DNA of 64,000 nucleotides. It comes from Mesorhizobium sp. AR10 (GTDB taxonomy: Bacteria > Pseudomonadota > Alphaproteobacteria > Rhizobiales > Rhizobiaceae). Positions 24,287-32,362 of the stretch are shown in pieces. Each line of letters opens with the position of its first letter. Positions within the stretch are counted from its first letter, which is position 1. A program made the position numbers and the translations under genes. The stretch covers positions 4,752,001 to 4,816,000 of the forward strand of contig NZ_CP080524.1 in the NCBI RefSeq assembly GCF_024746795.1. Reading direction: 5' to 3'. Below the pieces are notes generated by a model that saw only the letters and a program-made list of their open reading frames with translations, was not told the origin of the DNA and did not search any database.

Positions 24287-25434
24287 TGCAAGGGGGGGCC
24301 GCTGAGGCATCGACCTTACCTCAAAGCCGCCTGATCAGCAGCATCCCCGTGCGCAATATCTGGACGCTGTTTCTGTATGCATCAAACCTTGCGAGGTTCC
24401 ACGGGCAGTATGCGGCGGAAGTTGAAGAGGCGCCGGACTTTCCGTCGCTGATAGCCCGCATTCTTTGCTATGCCGTCGACCGTCGAATGCGGCGCAATCT
24501 GAGCCGTGGTTATCAGAGCCGGAAGGAAGCCCTGACGCGCGTGCGTGGTAGGATAGACGTGCTGGCCACCTTTTCGCAGGACCTGCTCGGCAAAGGCATG
24601 GTGGCGTGCCGGTTCGAAGAGTTCACATATGATACGCCGCGCAACCGTCTGGTGAGGGCAGCGCTGGACGCTCTCTCGCCTAGGATAAACGATGGGCAGC
24701 TCAGGCATAATTGCTCGCGGCTTGCGGGCGATCTGGGACGGCAAGGGGTCGGTGGTATCAAGCCCTCGCGCGCTGCTCTCAGCGCCGACCGCCTCGGGCG
24801 GCATGATGCCGATGACCTGCTGATGGTAACGCTGGCAAAGCTGGTATTTGACCTCGTCCTGCCTACCGAAGATGCTGGTGGAAACGCCATGTCCAGAGTG
24901 GACAAGGACGAGGTTCTTGTCAGGAAGCTGTTCGAGAAGGCGGTCGGAAACTTCTACAAAATTGAGCTCCGTCATTGGGGCTGGACTGTTCAGCAGGGCA
25001 AGGCCTTACCGTGGCAGATCGACTTCCTCACGTGCCAGGCAGAGGAGCTGTTTCCCGGCATGGTGTCGGACATCATTCTTGAGAACAGAGAGACAGCGCA
25101 TAGGGTCGTCATCGACACCAAGTTCACGTCGGTACTGGCGCAATCACAGTATCGTGACGCTGTTTTCAAGAGCGGCTATATCTATCAGCTGTACACTTAT
25201 CTGCGGAGCCAGGAGCGGGCCGATGACCCGCTGTCGCTGACGGCGGAGGGGATGTTTCTGCATCCCGTTGTAGATGGCAGTCTTGATGAGAGTGTCAGGA
25301 TTCAAGGGCATCGGATCAGGTTTGTGACCGTAGACCTGGCCCAGCCAACATCGGCCGTGTTCGATCGACTCATGGAACTCATACCGCAAGCGCACAAGAG
25401 TTGGCTTGGCTTAGAGTCGTCTGGGCGACATTGA
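24286..25434 (+). CDS. mcrC: McrC-like PD-(D/E)xK nuclease subunit
   Basis: 382 residues. The start ATG shares its A with the TGA of mcrB (TGATG), so the pair is coupled. The N-terminus has the McrC-type opening (LISSIPVRNIWTLFLYASNLA). The middle has RGRIDVLATFSQDLL and CRFEEFTYDTPRNRLVRAAL. The nuclease core is in the C-terminal third, with GMVSDIILENRE and VVIDTKFTS giving the D...DxK arrangement. It cleaves DNA when the McrB ring translocates after binding modified cytosine or another base change. The GGGGGGG run at 24292 just after the start is a frameshift-prone tract, but the frame is intact here. Confidence 0.87.
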   Translation: MQGGAAEASTLPQSRLISSIPVRNIWTLFLYASNLARFHGQYAAEVEEAPDFPSLIARILCYAVDRRMRRNLSRGYQSRKEALTRVRGRIDVLATFSQDLLGKGMVACRFEEFTYDTPRNRLVRAALDALSPRINDGQLRHNCSRLAGDLGRQGVGGIKPSRAALSADRLGRHDADDLLMVTLAKLVFDLVLPTEDAGGNAMSRVDKDEVLVRKLFEKAVGNFYKIELRHWGWTVQQGKALPWQIDFLTCQAEELFPGMVSDIILENRETAHRVVIDTKFTSVLAQSQYRDAVFKSGYIYQLYTYLRSQERADDPLSLTAEGMFLHPVVDGSLDESVRIQGHRIRFVTVDLAQPTSAVFDRLMELIPQAHKSWLGLESSGRH

Positions 25435-25616
25435 ACGAAAACAGGGCGGCTTCTAGGGATTGGACGGGATCTCCGCCAACGATTGAAATGAGGCAGATTT
25501 CCAGCCTAGGAGGTTTTTTGCCAGATCGTCCTGCTTCTAGGCCAATGTAACGCTACCGCCGACATAGGCACGAAGCTGCCATTCTTCGTAGGACCAGCTT
25601 TGCCCCCAAAACAAAT

Positions 25617-25636
25617 AAGGCCCCTTCCGGGGCCTT
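25617..25636 (-). terminator. Rho-independent terminator, copy 2
   Basis: AAGGCCCC and GGGGCCTT form an 8-base stem with a TTCC loop, followed on the minus strand by ATTTGTTTT. It is the counterpart of 20041-20062 and sits after the second pseudogene copy. The 180 bases between mcrC and this point show nothing else. Confidence 0.72.
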
Positions 25637-25671
25637 GCGTATCATCCTCAGTGCCGGGCTCTAATCGCCCC

Positions 25672-26037
25672 TCACTTCCCCATCAGCTGCTTGGCATTCT
25701 CAGCCGCGATCGCTGTCGTCTCCACCGTCACAGTCGGCTCCACTGAAGTGGCGCAATCGAGCAGGATCTTTTTCGACATCTCGATCGCTTCCTTGACGCC
25801 CGTTGGGTAGGTGAAGGTTGCGACCCAGTCGCCCTTTGGCCACCGCCTCGATGCCGCCGGCCGGGCCTGGCAGGCCGTCGGTGCCGATGATCTTGACGTC
25901 CTTGCCCGCGCCCATGGCGGCGAGCAGCGTCCCGGCTGCCATCATGTCCTTGGAGGCATAGAGCACATTGATATCGGCTGGCAGCATGGCGGCGAAGGCG
26001 GTCTCGGCTTTGTCCGGCACCCAGTCGGCCCGCGCGG
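25672..26037 (-). pseudogene. Remnant of a periplasmic sugar-binding protein, copy 2
   Basis: It reads RADWVPDKAETAFAAMLPAD, then INVLYASKDMMAAGTLLAAM and DVKIIGTDGLPGPAGGIEAV, typical of ribose/xylose-type binding proteins. It then shifts frame at the same A/G run as copy 1 (near 25837) and ends in LLDCATSVEPTVTVETTAIA, AENAKQLMGK and a stop at 25672. It is longer than copy 1. The upstream part of the same protein resumes at about 26340, so about 300 bases lie inserted in this copy. Read with copy 1, it forms a direct repeat of about 340 bases bracketing the aminopeptidase and mcrBC genes. Confidence 0.78.
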
Positions 26038-26042
26038 TTCTA

Positions 26043-26273
26043 CTACTCCGAAAACCTCACGCTCACGCCGCGCTGCCGAAAATAAGCCTGCATCAACTTG
26101 CGGCCCTGGCGGTTGTTCTGCGCCAATTTGGTCGGATCGAACACCGCCTGTTTCATACCCTCTCGTGTCAGTGCTGCCTTGAGCGTCGCGATATGTGCGT
26201 CGATGTCGGCATTGTCGGCCCGCAGCGAGGCATAGATATTTTCGGTCGCCTCGGCCACGGTCAATTCGCTCAC
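26043..26273 (-). CDS. Small conserved-looking protein inside the pseudogene, unknown function
   Basis: 76 residues from the GTG at 26273, with AAGGA eight bases upstream. The sequence is balanced and charged (VSELTVAEATENIYASLRAD, then FDPTKLAQNNRQGRKLMQAY), mostly helical by pattern, with no signal peptide. Codon use looks coding and there is no frameshift, unlike the remnants on both sides. A longer start at 26312 adds 13 unlikely residues. I do not recognise the family. Its placement between two parts of one decayed gene suggests it arrived as, or with, a small insertion. Confidence 0.55.
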   Translation of the reverse strand: MSELTVAEATENIYASLRADNADIDAHIATLKAALTREGMKQAVFDPTKLAQNNRQGRKLMQAYFRQRGVSVRFSE

Positions 26274-26339
26274 AGCTGTCGTCCTTTGGTTGGTTGGGCG
26301 GCGGCTTAGCACAGATTCGCGGCTCCGCCGATACCGATG

Positions 26340-26460
26340 AGACCGTCAGTGCACAGCCTGTTCGGCTACGACCTGGATCCTGGCGTTCTCCTTGACGCCG
26401 TCCTTGAAGCCGTTCAGCCGCTCGACCGCCGGCGTCGAGCTCGGCAGGGCCCTCAAGCCC
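26340..26460 (-). pseudogene. Upstream fragment of the copy 2 sugar-binding pseudogene
   Basis: The frame reads STPAVERLNGFKDGVKENARIQVVAEQA, which is the segment that should directly precede ARADWVPDKAE of the fragment ending at 25672. The junction points are near 26037 and 26340. Upstream of 26460 the similarity is lost. The rest of the gap to 26571 shows no gene. Confidence 0.65.
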
Positions 26461-26571
26461 CCACCGTCTCGTCCGCCATTCGGCAGAAGCGCGCTTGCAA
26501 ACTGACAATATGATAGTGCGGATTTCGTAGGCAGTCTTGGAGGCAGCGACAGAAAAAGATGAAAATTGATC

Positions 26572-26599
26572 ATCGAAGCGCTTGCGCAAGCGCTTCGAT
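26572..26599. promoter_or_regulatory. 28-bp perfect palindrome, LacI-type operator for the sugar operon
   Basis: Each arm contains AAGCGCTT, the core of many LacI/GalR-family operators, and the centre is TTGCGCAA. The whole 28 bases are a perfect palindrome. It lies 160 bases before the binding-protein ATG at 26760. The LacI regulator encoded at 31227, the last gene of the same cluster, is the likely ligand-responsive repressor. The overlapping half-sites could give two adjacent binding positions. Confidence 0.75.
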
Positions 26600-26759
26600 T
26601 GGATTAATTCAATCTCCGTGACGAATTTGGCGAAGTAGAAACGCACCGCCAAAATCGCCTTCGGAGGGTCAGCAACAGTCACTGTCGGCACACGTCGCGC
26701 CCGCGCTTCGTGGCGGCTTGGTGCTGCCTGTCATTGTCAGATTGAACCGGGAGGAAGTG

Positions 26760-28061
26760 ATGAACATCAAGCAGAATGGACTGTCTCGCCGCACCTTCAT
26801 GAGGGCTTCGGCGGCACTTGGCGCGACCGCCGTGGCGGCCGCCTCAGGAATCAAGGCGGCGCGGGCCGCGCCAGCCGAACTCAGGTATTTCTACCGGGCG
26901 CCATGGCCATCTTCGGAGGTCTATGCCAATTGGCTGATCGACGAATGGAACAAGAAGAACGGCGATCGGGTCCATGTCACCGGCGCCAGCGTCGACGGCG
27001 AGACCTACAAGACCAAGCAGACCATCGAACTGTCTTCGAGCAATCCGCCGGACCTTTTCTATTCCTGGGAAGGCGGACGCGGCAAGGAAATCGTCGACAA
27101 CGGCTTCTCCGCCGATCTGACGCCCTACTACGAGAAATATGGGTGGGACAAGAAACTGAACCCGGCCGGCGTGACGCTGTCCGTCTACAACGGCAAGAAG
27201 CATTTCGTGCCGACGGAAATGTGCGCCTCAGTGGTCTGGTACCGCAAGGACATCTACGAGAAGCTTGGCCTCAAGGTTCCGACCACCTGGGACGAACTGA
27301 TGGCCAACGCGCAGAAAGGCAAGGAAGCCGGCCTCGCCGCCTTCATGCTGGCCAACCAGAAGAAGTGGCCCTGGCAGTTCATGTGGTCGGCCATCCTCGT
27401 CAACAAGCATGGTCTCGACGTCTATGACGGGCTGATCAACGGCACCATTCCGTGGACCGACCCGCGTGCCGTCGATGTCACGGCCATGATGCAGAAGCTG
27501 GCCCAGGACGGCATGTTCGAGCCGTCGTTCAACTCGATCGATCTCGGACCTGCCATGGTGCCGTGGACGCAGGGCCAGGGCCTGCACTGGTATCAAGGCT
27601 CGTTCAATCTCGGCCGCTTCCGTGGCGACCAGCCGCAGTGCTGCGTCGTACCGATGGATTTCTTCCCGATGCCGGCATTTCCGGGCAAGAAGCCGATCAT
27701 GTCGATCTTCGCCGAAGACACGATCATGATCCACGAAAACAGCCCCAACAAGGACGCCGCGGCGGAGTTCCTGGACTGGATGGTGTCCGACGAAGCGATG
27801 AGCAAGAAGCTCGAGATCGACAAGCCGTTCCCGTCGAACGTCAATTCCAACCTGTCGAGTCTGAGCGAGATGGAGCAGCGCCTCGGCAAGGCAATGGCCG
27901 AATCCGGCTCCTTCACCTTCATGCATGTCGACCATGCCACGCCGCCGGCGATCTCGGACAAATTCCTCGACGGCGTCCAGGGCGTTCTGGCCGGCGCCAT
28001 GTCGCCGGAAGACGCGATGAAGCTGACCGAGGACGAGGCAGCGCGCGTCAAGAAGTCCTAG
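26760..28061 (+). CDS. Sugar ABC transporter substrate-binding protein (Tat-exported)
   Basis: 433 residues, cluster of extracellular solute-binding protein family 1. The N-terminus has a twin-arginine motif (SRRTFMRASAALGATAVAAASG), so export through Tat is likely. The mature part has ELSSSNPPDLFYSWEGGRGKE, VPTTWDELMANAQKGKEAG and NKDAAAEFLDWMVSDEAM, the usual hinge and C-lobe features. The ATG at 26760 follows GGGAGGAAG; a start 14 codons earlier lacks a ribosome site. It is first in a five-gene set with two permeases, an ATPase and LacI. The transported carbohydrate is not evident; family 1 covers oligosaccharides, polyols and glycerol-phosphate compounds. Confidence 0.9.
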   Translation: MNIKQNGLSRRTFMRASAALGATAVAAASGIKAARAAPAELRYFYRAPWPSSEVYANWLIDEWNKKNGDRVHVTGASVDGETYKTKQTIELSSSNPPDLFYSWEGGRGKEIVDNGFSADLTPYYEKYGWDKKLNPAGVTLSVYNGKKHFVPTEMCASVVWYRKDIYEKLGLKVPTTWDELMANAQKGKEAGLAAFMLANQKKWPWQFMWSAILVNKHGLDVYDGLINGTIPWTDPRAVDVTAMMQKLAQDGMFEPSFNSIDLGPAMVPWTQGQGLHWYQGSFNLGRFRGDQPQCCVVPMDFFPMPAFPGKKPIMSIFAEDTIMIHENSPNKDAAAEFLDWMVSDEAMSKKLEIDKPFPSNVNSNLSSLSEMEQRLGKAMAESGSFTFMHVDHATPPAISDKFLDGVQGVLAGAMSPEDAMKLTEDEAARVKKS

Positions 28062-28112
28062 GCGATGACCGAGCGGGAGAGGCGCAACGCCCTTCTCCCG
28101 CGTCCTCCCCGG

Positions 28113-28138
28113 CGGCGGTGCACTTCGGCGCACCGCCG
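28113..28138 (+). promoter_or_regulatory. Intercistronic hairpin between binding protein and permease genes
   Basis: CGGCGGTGC pairs perfectly with GCACCGCCG around an eight-base loop, without a T-run. Hairpins at this place in sugar ABC operons usually protect the upstream mRNA, giving more binding protein than permease. The flanking 152-base gap holds no gene. Confidence 0.55.
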
Positions 28139-28213
28139 CTTGGCGGAACCGCTTGCAGGTGAGCCGGATGCCGGCACAGCCATTTCCCCAATCAATCGAA
28201 AGGCGCGATACCC

Positions 28214-29140
28214 ATGGCCAGCAGCGCAAGGCGCTTCGATGACGGCGCCATCGTCGGCTACGCCCGCCAGCATGTGTTCGTAACCGTGTTCGGCGTCGCC
28301 GTGCCGCTGCTGGTGTTCGCCTGCTTCATCGGCTACCCGATCCTCTACACGATCTACCTCAGTTTCTTCGAATGGAACGGCATGGCGCCGCAGAAGAAAT
28401 TCGTCGGCTTCGCCAACTACGCCTACCTGCTCCATGACAATTATTTCTACATAGCGCTGTTCAACAACGCCAAGTGGCTGGTCGTTTCGCTGGTTTTTCC
28501 GGTCTCGCTCGGGTTCCTGATCGCCTATGTGATGAAGGCGCGCCTGGTGTTTGCCCCATCGCTGCTGCGCACGATCGTCTTCTTTCCGGTGACCATGTCG
28601 CTGATCGCGGTCGGCCTGATGTTCCTCTTGATCCTCAATCCGGTATTCGGCGCCTTCGACACCTTGCTGCGGTCGGTCGGGCTCGGCTTCCTGGTGCATG
28701 AATGGTTCGGCGACTACCGCATCGCGCTCTACACGCTGGCGGTGATTTCGGGCTGGGCTTTCACCGGCATGCCGATGATCTTCTATTTCGCCGGCCTCGG
28801 CGACGTTCCGAAGGAAACATTCGACGCCGCACGCATCGAGGGCGCGGGACATTGGCGCATGATCCGCAGCGTTGCCCTGCCCCAGCTGCGTCCCGTCACG
28901 GCGATCATCGTCATGCTCACGCTGTTCGAATCGCTGCGCGCCTTCGACCTGATCGCAGTGCTGACCAAGGGCGCGCCGTTCGGCATGACCAACGTGCTTG
29001 GCTATCTCGTCTACATGGAGAGCTTCTGGAATTCCCGTTTCGGCTACGGCGCGGCACTCAGCGTCGTCATCCTGGTGATCGCCGGGTCGCTGGCGGCTGT
29101 CCTGCTCGGCAAGGTCCTGAAGGGTGCTTTCGATGTCTGA
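28214..29140 (+). CDS. Sugar ABC transporter permease 1 (MalF-like)
   Basis: 308 residues with six predicted membrane helices. The first (FVTVFGVAVPLLVFACFIGYPILYTIYLS) follows a short cytoplasmic start. The cytoplasmic EAA loop that docks on the ATPase is seen as DAARIEGAGHWRMIRSVALPQL near residue 215. The ATG at 28214 has AAAGG upstream. Its 3' end overlaps the next permease by eight bases, so the two are translated together to form the heterodimeric channel. Confidence 0.9.
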   Translation: MASSARRFDDGAIVGYARQHVFVTVFGVAVPLLVFACFIGYPILYTIYLSFFEWNGMAPQKKFVGFANYAYLLHDNYFYIALFNNAKWLVVSLVFPVSLGFLIAYVMKARLVFAPSLLRTIVFFPVTMSLIAVGLMFLLILNPVFGAFDTLLRSVGLGFLVHEWFGDYRIALYTLAVISGWAFTGMPMIFYFAGLGDVPKETFDAARIEGAGHWRMIRSVALPQLRPVTAIIVMLTLFESLRAFDLIAVLTKGAPFGMTNVLGYLVYMESFWNSRFGYGAALSVVILVIAGSLAAVLLGKVLKGAFDV

Positions 29141-30014
29141 CACGACCATGAACGCCGCAGCCATGATCGTCACCGGCCGCAGCCGCCTCGTTGCGATTCT
29201 GCCCAAGCTCGCCGCGACCGCGCTGATGCTGATCCTGGCGGCCGTATGGCTCGGACCGCTGGCTCTGATCGTGATGACATCGATCAAGTCGAACGCCGAA
29301 TTCCTGGCAGGGCCCTTCGCCTTGCCGAAATCGCCGACCATCCAGCCCTACATCGATGTCTGGTTCGGGCTCGGGTTCGGCACGCTTTTGCGGAACAGCC
29401 TGCTCTATGCGACGGCCGGTTCGGCGCTTGCGGTGACGCTGGCGCTGGTCCCGGCCTTTGCGCTCAGCCGCATGAACGTTCCGGGGCGCAAGTGGATCTT
29501 CGGCCTGTTGCTGACCGGCCTCATGCTGCCGCAGCAGACGGTGCTGATCCCGCTCTACGACACGCTGCGCACATTCCACCTGCTGGATACCAAGATCGGC
29601 CTGATCATCGTTCACGGCGTCTATGGAATGCCCCTGCAGGTGCTGATCCTGCGCGGCTTCATGACGACAATTCCGCCGGAAATCGAGAAGGCCGCCTATG
29701 TCGAGGGTGCGACCGACTTCCAGGTTTTCTGGAAGGTGATCCTGCCGCTGTCGGTTCCCGGCATTCTCGTCGGCTACACGCTGAACTTCATCGCCATCTG
29801 GAAGGAGTTCGTGTTCGGGCTGGTGTTCCTCAACAGCGAGGACAATTTTCCGGTGACGGTCGGCATGCTGAAACTGAATAGCGACCGCTACCTCGCCGTC
29901 TTCAACCTGCCGGCCGCGGGTCTCGTCATCTCGCAACTGCCGATCGTCCTGCTGTTCATCCTCACGTACCGGCAGATCTCGGGCGGTAATCTCTCGGGCG
30001 CCGTGAAGGGCTGA
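29133..30014 (+). CDS. Sugar ABC transporter permease 2 (MalG-like)
   Basis: 293 residues with six predicted helices, the first being ALMLILAAVWLGPLALIVMTSI. The characteristic periplasmic loop (SNAEFLAGPFALPKSPTIQPY) and the EAA motif (KAAYVEGATDFQVFWKVILPLS) are present. The start at 29133 lies inside the end of the first permease gene. A start nine bases earlier is possible but gives no extra homology. It forms the channel with permease 1. Confidence 0.9.
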   Translation: MSDTTMNAAAMIVTGRSRLVAILPKLAATALMLILAAVWLGPLALIVMTSIKSNAEFLAGPFALPKSPTIQPYIDVWFGLGFGTLLRNSLLYATAGSALAVTLALVPAFALSRMNVPGRKWIFGLLLTGLMLPQQTVLIPLYDTLRTFHLLDTKIGLIIVHGVYGMPLQVLILRGFMTTIPPEIEKAAYVEGATDFQVFWKVILPLSVPGILVGYTLNFIAIWKEFVFGLVFLNSEDNFPVTVGMLKLNSDRYLAVFNLPAAGLVISQLPIVLLFILTYRQISGGNLSGAVKG

Positions 30015-30047
30015 TGTCCATGGGCTTCTTGCAACAAGGAATTTGTA

Positions 30048-31157
30048 ATGGCTGAAGTGTCCCTGAGGGATGTCGAGAAGCGCTATGCGATGGTGCCGGT
30101 GCTTTCCGGGCTGAACCTCGACATAGCGGATGGCGAATTCACCGTACTGGTGGGCCCGTCCGGCTGCGGCAAGACGACGACGCTGAACATGATCGCCGGG
30201 CTGGAATCGATCACCGGCGGCACGCTGCGCATCGGCGCGCGTGACGTTACCACGCTGCCGCCGAAAGACCGCGACATTGCCATGGTGTTCCAGTCCTATG
30301 CGCTGTTTCCGCACATGACAGTTCGCGACAACATCGCCTTCGGCATGAAGATCCGGAAAACCCCGAAAGCCGAAATTGAAACGCAGATACGGCAAGTGGC
30401 GCAGCGGCTGCGCATCGACGACCTGCTCGACAGGTTGCCCAAGGCGCTTTCCGGCGGCCAGCGGCAGCGTGTTGCGCTTGGGCGCGCGCTGGTTCGCCGC
30501 CCGGGCGTGTTCCTCATGGACGAACCTCTCTCCAACCTCGACGCGAAGATGCGCATCGAGGCGCGCAGCTTTCTGACCAAGATGCATCAGGAGATCGGGA
30601 CCACGACCGTCTACGTCACGCACGACCAGGCGGAAGCCATGACCATGGGCAGCAAGATCGTGGTCATGAATGGCGGCAAGATCCAGCAGGCGGCAGCACC
30701 GCTCGAAGTCTACAACCAGCCGGCCAACCAGTTCGTTGCCGGCTTCATCGGATCGCCCGCGATGAACTTCCTGCGCCTGGCCTACGATGGCAACGCCCTC
30801 TCGGACCAGGCCTGCGGGTTGCGGATCGCGGTTCCGGAGTGCCGGCGCGCGGCACTTGCCGGTCAGCAGGGAAAGGTGGTTACGCTGGGCGTGCGGCCGG
30901 AGCATTTCAGCATCCTGCCGCCCGGGGCCGCCCCAAAGACCGATTCGATCGCGTTCAATGTCGATGTGGTCCAGCATCTCGGTCATGAGATTCTTCTGGA
31001 CCTCAGCATCGGCGATCACAGGTGCATCGCGCGGCTGCCGCCCAGCGACCGTTCCAAGCTTGGGGAAAGCCGGCTGTTTTCGATCGATATGGACCACGTC
31101 CACTACTTCGACGGCGACAGCGGCGAAAACCTCATTGATTATGCCCGACAACAATGA
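30048..31157 (+). CDS. Sugar ABC transporter ATPase (MalK/UgpC family)
   Basis: 369 residues. The ATPase domain has Walker A GPSGCGKTT, Q-loop MVFQSYALFPHMTV, signature LSGGQRQRVALGRAL, Walker B VFLMDEPLSNLD and the H-loop VTHDQAEAM. The C-terminal 130 residues are the TOBE/MalK regulatory domain (QGKVVTLGVRPEHFSI). AAGGAATTTGTA precedes the ATG. It should energise the two permeases upstream; the regulatory domain may link transport to carbon status. ATPases of this family are often shared between transporters. Confidence 0.92.
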   Translation: MAEVSLRDVEKRYAMVPVLSGLNLDIADGEFTVLVGPSGCGKTTTLNMIAGLESITGGTLRIGARDVTTLPPKDRDIAMVFQSYALFPHMTVRDNIAFGMKIRKTPKAEIETQIRQVAQRLRIDDLLDRLPKALSGGQRQRVALGRALVRRPGVFLMDEPLSNLDAKMRIEARSFLTKMHQEIGTTTVYVTHDQAEAMTMGSKIVVMNGGKIQQAAAPLEVYNQPANQFVAGFIGSPAMNFLRLAYDGNALSDQACGLRIAVPECRRAALAGQQGKVVTLGVRPEHFSILPPGAAPKTDSIAFNVDVVQHLGHEILLDLSIGDHRCIARLPPSDRSKLGESRLFSIDMDHVHYFDGDSGENLIDYARQQ

Positions 31158-31226
31158 ATAGTCGGCTGCGGACCGGCGACTGGGGACCGTTGTCCGGCAG
31201 GCGGGTGCCGTATCGAGGGTAAAGGG

Positions 31227-32246
31227 ATGGCGAGAGCGACTGCAACGATCAGCGACGTCGCCCGCCGCGCCGGAGTGTCCACCTCCACCGTGTCGCACGT
31301 CATCAATGGCACGCGCCTGGTCAGCCCGGAGAAAACCGCTCTCGTCAACGAGGCTATCGCCGCGACGGGGTATCAGCCGAACGCGCTGGCACGGTCGCTG
31401 GCGCGCAAGGTCAGCAACTATGTCGGCATCGCCGTTTCGGCGATAACCAATCCCTATTTCAGCGACATCATTTGCGCCATCGAGAATGAGTGCGCCCGCC
31501 TCGGCCTGCTGGTCTTCCTCGCCGATACCCGCGACGAGCCTGGCCATGAACTGGCCGTCGTTCAGGCGCTGCAGGAGCGAAGGGTCGACGGCATCATCCT
31601 GGCCCCCTGTGGCGACCCTGAAAACGCGACCGTCCGCTACCTGGAAAGGAGCGGTATCCCGACCGTGCTCGTCGATCGGTTTACGGCGTCGGCCTTCGAT
31701 CATGTCGGCGTCGAGAACAAGCAGTCCGTCGCCAATCTGGTTTCGCACCTGGCCGGGTTCGGCCACAGGCGGATCGGCATGATTGGCGGCCATGCCGGCT
31801 TCAGCACCACGACGGAGCGCATCGAAGGCTACAGGCTTGGCCTGAAGCGCCACGGGATCGTCTTCGATCCGGAGTTGGTGCAGCCATCGAACCAGACCTT
31901 TGAAGCTGCCCAAAACTCGACCACGGCGCTGCTGAACCTGACAAAACGGCCAACCGGTATCATTGCCGGAAACAACCAGACGACGATCGGCGCCGTGGCC
32001 GCCATCCGCAATGCCGGCCTGAGGATACCGCAAGACATATCGCTCGCCGGCTTCGACGACTTCGAGTGGGCGAACTACTTCGAACCACGGCTGACCCTGT
32101 TGGCGCAGCCCTGCGATGAGATTGGCCGCAAGGCCGCGCAGATGCTTGTCGAACGGATCGGCGGTTTGCACGCCGCGCCACGTTCCGTCCGGTTGAAATC
32201 GACCCTTGTCACCCGGACTTCTTGCGCGGCTCCGGCGATTTCCTGA
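31227..32246 (+). CDS. LacI-family transcriptional regulator
   Basis: 339 residues. The N-terminal helix-turn-helix and hinge are canonical: TISDVARRAGVSTSTVSHVINGTRLVSPEKTALVNEAIAATGYQPNALARSL (residues 5-57). The periplasmic-binding-like effector domain follows (SNYVGIAVSAITNPYFSDI, RRVDGIILAP, GIIAGNNQTTIGAVAAIRNAGLRIPQDISLAGFDDF). It is last in the sugar transport cluster, 69 bases after the ATPase. It probably represses the operon through the palindrome at 26572 and is released by the transported sugar or a derivative. No catabolic enzyme for that sugar is encoded in the window. Confidence 0.92.
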   Translation: MARATATISDVARRAGVSTSTVSHVINGTRLVSPEKTALVNEAIAATGYQPNALARSLARKVSNYVGIAVSAITNPYFSDIICAIENECARLGLLVFLADTRDEPGHELAVVQALQERRVDGIILAPCGDPENATVRYLERSGIPTVLVDRFTASAFDHVGVENKQSVANLVSHLAGFGHRRIGMIGGHAGFSTTTERIEGYRLGLKRHGIVFDPELVQPSNQTFEAAQNSTTALLNLTKRPTGIIAGNNQTTIGAVAAIRNAGLRIPQDISLAGFDDFEWANYFEPRLTLLAQPCDEIGRKAAQMLVERIGGLHAAPRSVRLKSTLVTRTSCAAPAIS

Positions 32247-32362
32247 ACCCTGACGGGGATCGCGGCGAGATACGAGCCGCCCTGATTTTGCGCCAAGCGC
32301 AATTTCGATCAAACTGGCCGCGCCAGGAAGCGGCAGCATTATGCGGGCAATGCGAGGAGAAA

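Noticed and set aside
29067..32339. A 1090-codon minus-strand open frame across the sugar operon
   Set aside because: It lies opposite five well-identified genes and has shadow composition; no family match is apparent.
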